Assembly: GCA_947629215.1 (NCBI GenBank)
Contig: CANRCU010000125.1
Span: 1-6,919, forward strand
DNA length: 6,919 nucleotides
Direction: 5' to 3'
Source of the DNA: an uncultured Clostridia bacterium
GTDB taxonomy: Bacteria > Bacillota > Clostridia > Lachnospirales > CAG-274
In this document: positions 5,430-6,919 of the stretch, in pieces
How the letters are laid out: each line of letters begins with the position of its first letter
Position numbering within the stretch: position 1 is the first letter of the stretch
The notes under the pieces: generated by a model
Told to the model about the DNA's origin: nothing
Seen by the model: the letters and a program-made list of their open reading frames with translations, nothing else
Databases searched by the model: none
Made by a program: the position numbers and the translations under genes

Positions 5430-6155
5430 TTATTCATCCCAGTTATGATATACATTTTTAACATCGTCGTCTTCGTCAAGAAGATCAAGAAGCCTGTTCA
5501 TTTTTTTGATGTCTTCGGGATCGGTAAGTTCGGTATAGGTCTGAGGGATCATTGTAATTTCTGCCTGTGTCATTGATATGCCGGCATTTTCAAGTGCTTC
5601 GCATACAGCAGAAAAATCATCCGGTGCGGTTATTATCTCATACCCTTCGTCTTCCGAGATTATATCTTCCGCGCCTGCTTCAATAGCGGTCATCTCCAGT
5701 TCTTCGGGGTCGATATCATCGTCTTTCTCTATCATTATCTGACCTTTTTCATCGAACATAAAGCTCACACAGCCGCTTGTTCCCATATTTCCGCCGCCTT
5801 TGGTGAAAGCGCTTCTGACATTTGCGGCAGAACGGTTTTTATTGTCTGTAAGTACCTCAACAATGATGGCAACACCTCTCGGACCGTAACCTTCATATGT
5901 TATATTTTCGTAATTCACACCGTCAAGGTCACCTGCCGCTTTTTTGATACTGCGGTCTATAGTGTCATTGGGCATATTGTTTGCCTTTGCTTTGGCGATA
6001 ACATCGCGCAGTCGGGAATTGTTGTCGGGATCCGGACCGCCTGCCTTGACGGCAACTGCGATCTCACGGCCGATAACGGTAAAAATTTTGCCTTTTGCAG
6101 CATCATTTTTCTCTTTTTTATGCTTGATATTCGCAAATTTGGAATGTCCGCTCAT
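5430..6155 (-). CDS. yebC: YebC/PmpR (TACO1) family protein, 241 aa
   Basis: Full-length member of the universal YebC family, long annotated as a transcriptional regulator (PmpR in Pseudomonas). More recently it has been linked to ribosome-associated relief of stalling, including at proline-rich sequences. Family landmarks are all present: GHSKFANIKHKK (3-14), GREIAVAVKAGG (29-40), RLRDVIAKAKANNMP (48-62), YEGYGPRGVA (87-96), DNKNRSAANVRSAFTKGGG (104-122), then GTSGCVSFMF (125-134). The C-terminus is strongly acidic (LLDEDDDVKNVYHNWDE at the end). Length matches the usual 240-250 residues. The ATG at 6155 is preceded by AAAGGA (6171-6166), 10 nt upstream. The perfect consensus promoter suggests strong constitutive expression. 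It is not next to ruvC/ruvAB here, the neighbourhood found in many bacteria. Confidence 0.97.
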   Translation of the reverse strand: MSGHSKFANIKHKKEKNDAAKGKIFTVIGREIAVAVKAGGPDPDNNSRLRDVIAKAKANNMPNDTIDRSIKKAAGDLDGVNYENITYEGYGPRGVAIIVEVLTDNKNRSAANVRSAFTKGGGNMGTSGCVSFMFDEKGQIMIEKDDDIDPEELEMTAIEAGAEDIISEDEGYEIITAPDDFSAVCEALENAGISMTQAEITMIPQTYTELTDPEDIKKMNRLLDLLDEDDDVKNVYHNWDE

Positions 6156-6200
6156 AAATGGTTCGTCCTTTCTTATCTTTTATATAATGATCGGTTAATT

Positions 6201-6229
6201 ATTATATCACATTTTCATGGGCTTGTCAA
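6201..6229 (-). promoter_or_regulatory. Consensus sigma-A promoter of yebC
   Basis: On the minus strand, TTGACA (6229-6224) is followed by a 17-bp spacer and TATAAT (6206-6201), a perfect match to consensus in both hexamers and spacing. Transcription would start near 6194 with a leader of about 39 nt. The -35 lies only 17 bp past the stop codon of the upstream stalk-domain gene. Confidence 0.92.
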
Positions 6230-6245
6230 AATTTCTTTTGAAACA

Positions 6246-6919
6246 CTATTTCAGCATATCAAGCACATATTCGTCATAAACGGCTTCATAGAATACATTT
6301 TTTTCTTTAAAATAATCGTTAAGAGCAACGGAAAAGTTTATTGCAAGCTCTTCTTTGCTTTCCGAAAGTGTATCTATCTGTGCAGTAGCATCTTCCGCTG
6401 TTATTTCGCCCGTTTGGTATTTTTCGGTTATGTCTATAAGCAGGCAAAGGTTATCTGCATAATTCTGAAAATAAGGCTGTATATCGGACATACCGGCGGC
6501 AGGTTCAAGCGCATAGAGCTTGTCCGCAAGCTCCTTCAGCTTGGCATTGTCATCCGTGTCGATATTTATTGTGGCTGAATTTGTATGACCGCGTCCGAGG
6601 AACCTTAAAAGCGCCTCGTTATCAGAAGAAACGGCAATATCCCTTATTTCGTTACATATGGAATATGCAGCACCGATATATTCCTCCTCGCTTGAGGTGG
6701 CTTTACCGTTTGGATGCTCACGATCGGATTTTTGCTGTGTATCCTCCGTCAATATGGAAACAGTCTTTGTATCGGCATCCCATGTAACGGTACAGCCCGA
6801 TGCTTCGCTTATTGCGCGCACAGGCAAGAGAAAACGACCGTCTTGAAGTATCGGGAAACTGCCGCCGCCGACAGCACGGCTCGAACCGCCCGAGCTTATC
6901 CGCAAATCATTTGTGTTTG
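6246..6919 (-). CDS. Stalk-domain (copper amine oxidase N-terminal-like) protein, 3' part; N-terminus beyond window
   Basis: The frame stays open to the right edge, so the N-terminus (expected signal peptide) is outside. A TTG at 6905 is not a convincing start: no ribosome site precedes it, and the domain is already under way. The segment FPILQDGRFLLPVRAISEAS continues through GCTVTWDADTKTVSI and matches the copper-amine-oxidase N1/stalk domain (GRTLVPVR-type motif, then ATVxWD and TVxI). This domain is widespread in secreted or surface proteins of Clostridia and does not itself imply oxidase activity. A Gly/Ser-rich stretch (SSGGSSRAVGGGS) precedes it. About 165 residues follow that are largely helical and acidic and that I do not recognise. 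They end in DEYVLDMLK with no membrane anchor or sorting signal. A secreted or wall-associated location is inferred. No clear terminator follows, and the yebC promoter begins within 20 bp. Confidence 0.85.
   Translation of the reverse strand, partial: NTNDLRISSGGSSRAVGGGSFPILQDGRFLLPVRAISEASGCTVTWDADTKTVSILTEDTQQKSDREHPNGKATSSEEEYIGAAYSICNEIRDIAVSSDNEALLRFLGRGHTNSATINIDTDDNAKLKELADKLYALEPAAGMSDIQPYFQNYADNLCLLIDITEKYQTGEITAEDATAQIDTLSESKEELAINFSVALNDYFKEKNVFYEAVYDEYVLDMLK

Noticed and set aside
6231..6245. Weak hairpin (TTTC-AAAA-GAAA) after the stalk-domain gene as a terminator
   Set aside because: The 4-5 bp A/T-rich stem is too weak, and the following T-run is part of the yebC promoter region.

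Overview
The window is a low-GC stretch, probably from an anaerobic gut-type Bacillota (Clostridia, Oscillospiraceae/Ruminococcus-like). The basis is the clostridial/Bacteroides-type single-chain PurL, the YebC sequence, a copper-amine-oxidase-type stalk domain and AU-rich leaders with AAAGGA-type ribosome binding sites. This taxonomic placement is an inference. Every supported gene is on the minus strand, so transcription runs from high to low coordinates.

Layout in transcription order (right to left): (1) 6246-6919, 3' part of a gene for a stalk-domain protein with a helical C-terminal region, cut by the window edge; (2) 5430-6155, yebC, behind a perfect consensus sigma-A promoter and followed by a very stable hairpin; (3) 4342-5295 and 3868-4335, a two-gene unit encoding a six-TM voltage-gated-type K+ channel with a short TrkA-C-like tail and a 155-aa protein I do not recognise, closed by a rho-independent terminator; (4) 3000-3605, a small serine recombinase with a TTG start and inverted repeats around its putative promoter; (5) 2249-2854, an unrecognised membrane-anchored protein with its own good promoter and a 14-bp palindrome at the -35; (6) 1-2007, the N-terminal 669 codons of purL behind its own promoter, running off the left edge.

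The flanks (purL, yebC) are housekeeping. The middle (about 2.1-5.3 kb) is visibly more AT-rich and reads as a small accessory insertion. For example, bases 3901-3960 have 14 G/C of 60, while 541-600 in purL have 30 of 60. It combines a site-specific recombinase, two unrecognised proteins and a channel. No complete known defence, CRISPR or transposon system is visible. The most interesting points are the recombinase with its adjacent paired inverted repeats, the channel/unknown-protein operon, and the membrane protein whose promoter carries a palindrome. No tRNA, rRNA, CRISPR array or insertion sequence was seen. The longest gene-free stretch is 2008-2248; it holds the purL promoter, a PurBox-like motif and a U-tract-less stem-loop.
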